Origin: Aequorivita sp.
GTDB lineage: Bacteria; Bacteroidota; Bacteroidia; Flavobacteriales; Flavobacteriaceae
Direction: 5' to 3'
Assembly: GCA_002733915.1 (NCBI GenBank)
Contig: NVXN01000008.1
Coordinates: forward strand, 80,429-85,495
DNA: 5,067 nucleotides
A program made the position numbers and the translations under genes. Each line of letters starts with the position of its first letter. Position 1 is the stretch's first letter. The notes below the pieces were generated by a model. That model had not been told where the DNA came from and searched no databases. It saw nothing but the letters and a program-made list of their open reading frames with translations. Below, piece after piece: positions 4,646 through 5,067 of this stretch.

Positions 4646-5067
4646 ATGAAAAATAACTACACAAAATACCTATTGGTATTGTTGATGGCATTGCAGACTG
4701 CATTCGGCATTTCACAGGAAAGACCTAATCTTCCACACAATCTCACCGAAACCGAAAAAGGTCTTGTTTCGGAATTTCAATTTACGAGCCCCCGTTTTAC
4801 GCCACCCCCTTCCGGGCCAGTTCGTGCTGCGGCAGAATGGGAAGAGGTGGAATATCTGCTGGTTACCTGGAATCCATCGTACCCTAATATTCTTCGGCAA
4901 ATTGTGCAAGCTGGCGTACAGGAATGTAAAGTGATTATCACCACCCAAAACCAAACTTCGGTTTCTAATTATTTAAACACGAACGGAGTTGATTTAACCA
5001 ATGTTATATTTCTAAATGTACCTTGGAACAGTATCTGGATTCGCGATTATGCAGGAAACACAATTTA
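4646..5067 (+). CDS. Exported agmatine deiminase/Porphyromonas-type peptidylarginine deiminase family protein (N-terminal part)
   Basis: The reading frame is open from ATG 4646 to the window end (140 codons plus two bases), so the 3' part is missing. The N-terminus is a clear signal peptide: NNYTK with two lysines, a hydrophobic core YLLVLLMALQTAFG (8-21), and a likely cut after GIS with Gln at +1 (residue 24). After a Pro-rich linker (about 45-60) the catalytic domain begins with AAEWEEVEYLLVTW (62-75), the EWE opening of the guanidine-modifying deiminase fold. The motif SIWIRDYAGNT (129-139) follows, where W131, R133 and D134 match the conserved (I)W-x-RD that contacts the guanidinium group. 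Enzymes of this family hydrolyse agmatine or peptidyl-arginine and release ammonia. Export favours an extracellular or periplasmic substrate over the cytosolic agmatine pathway. The catalytic His and Cys, and any type IX secretion sorting domain, lie beyond the window. Confidence 0.88.
   Translation, partial: MKNNYTKYLLVLLMALQTAFGISQERPNLPHNLTETEKGLVSEFQFTSPRFTPPPSGPVRAAAEWEEVEYLLVTWNPSYPNILRQIVQAGVQECKVIITTQNQTSVSNYLNTNGVDLTNVIFLNVPWNSIWIRDYAGNTI

Noticed and set aside
4754..4775. CCGAAA/TTTCGG inverted repeat in the deiminase-like gene
   Set aside because: It is a six-base match inside coding sequence, well explained by the codons and with no sign of function.
4712..4954. Minus-strand open frame opposite the deiminase-like gene
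   Set aside because: It is antisense to a frame with a signal peptide and family motifs; its product shows no motif.

Overview
The window reads as ordinary core chromosome from a member of the Bacteroidota, most likely a marine or soil Flavobacteriaceae. The base composition is moderately AT-rich, start codons mostly lack a convincing Shine-Dalgarno sequence, and TTTG-type -7 promoter boxes typical of this phylum precede several genes. The proteins (a DUF3127 protein, a flavin reductase with a long C-terminal extension, and a secreted Porphyromonas-type deiminase-like protein) also fit the phylum. The genus is not determined. No tRNA, rRNA, CRISPR array, insertion sequence or phage gene was seen, and no stretch above 300 bases lacks a gene.

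Layout. Bases 1-20 are a perfect GC-rich palindrome at the window edge, either a terminator stem of an upstream gene or a dispersed intergenic repeat. A tight plus-strand pair follows: greA (79-555), the transcript-cleavage factor, and a HIT-family nucleotide hydrolase gene (558-953) only 2 bases downstream. Facing them on the minus strand is a two-gene unit: a membrane sensor histidine kinase (2448 down to 1294) and, 3 bases after it, a small membrane-anchored protein with two CxxC pairs (1290 down to 943). The two operons converge and their last codons overlap by 11 bases.

A 96-base divergent promoter region (2449-2544) separates the kinase from a plus-strand unit: a flavin reductase-like FMN protein (2545-3420) and a DUF3127 protein (3445-3822) whose C-terminal tip resembles that of bacterial SSB. 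A strong intrinsic terminator (3857-3892) closes this unit. Next comes aat (3916-4560), encoding leucyl/phenylalanyl-tRNA-protein transferase of the N-degron pathway. The window ends inside a gene (4646 onward) for an exported agmatine-deiminase/peptidylarginine-deiminase family protein.

Functionally this is a mix of housekeeping roles (transcription fidelity, nucleotide metabolism, protein turnover) with a signalling pair and a redox enzyme. I see no clear new multi-gene system. The best leads are the SSB-like tail on the DUF3127 protein, the kinase with Gln instead of an acidic residue after its phospho-accepting His and its CxxC partner gene, and the truncated secreted deiminase homologue.
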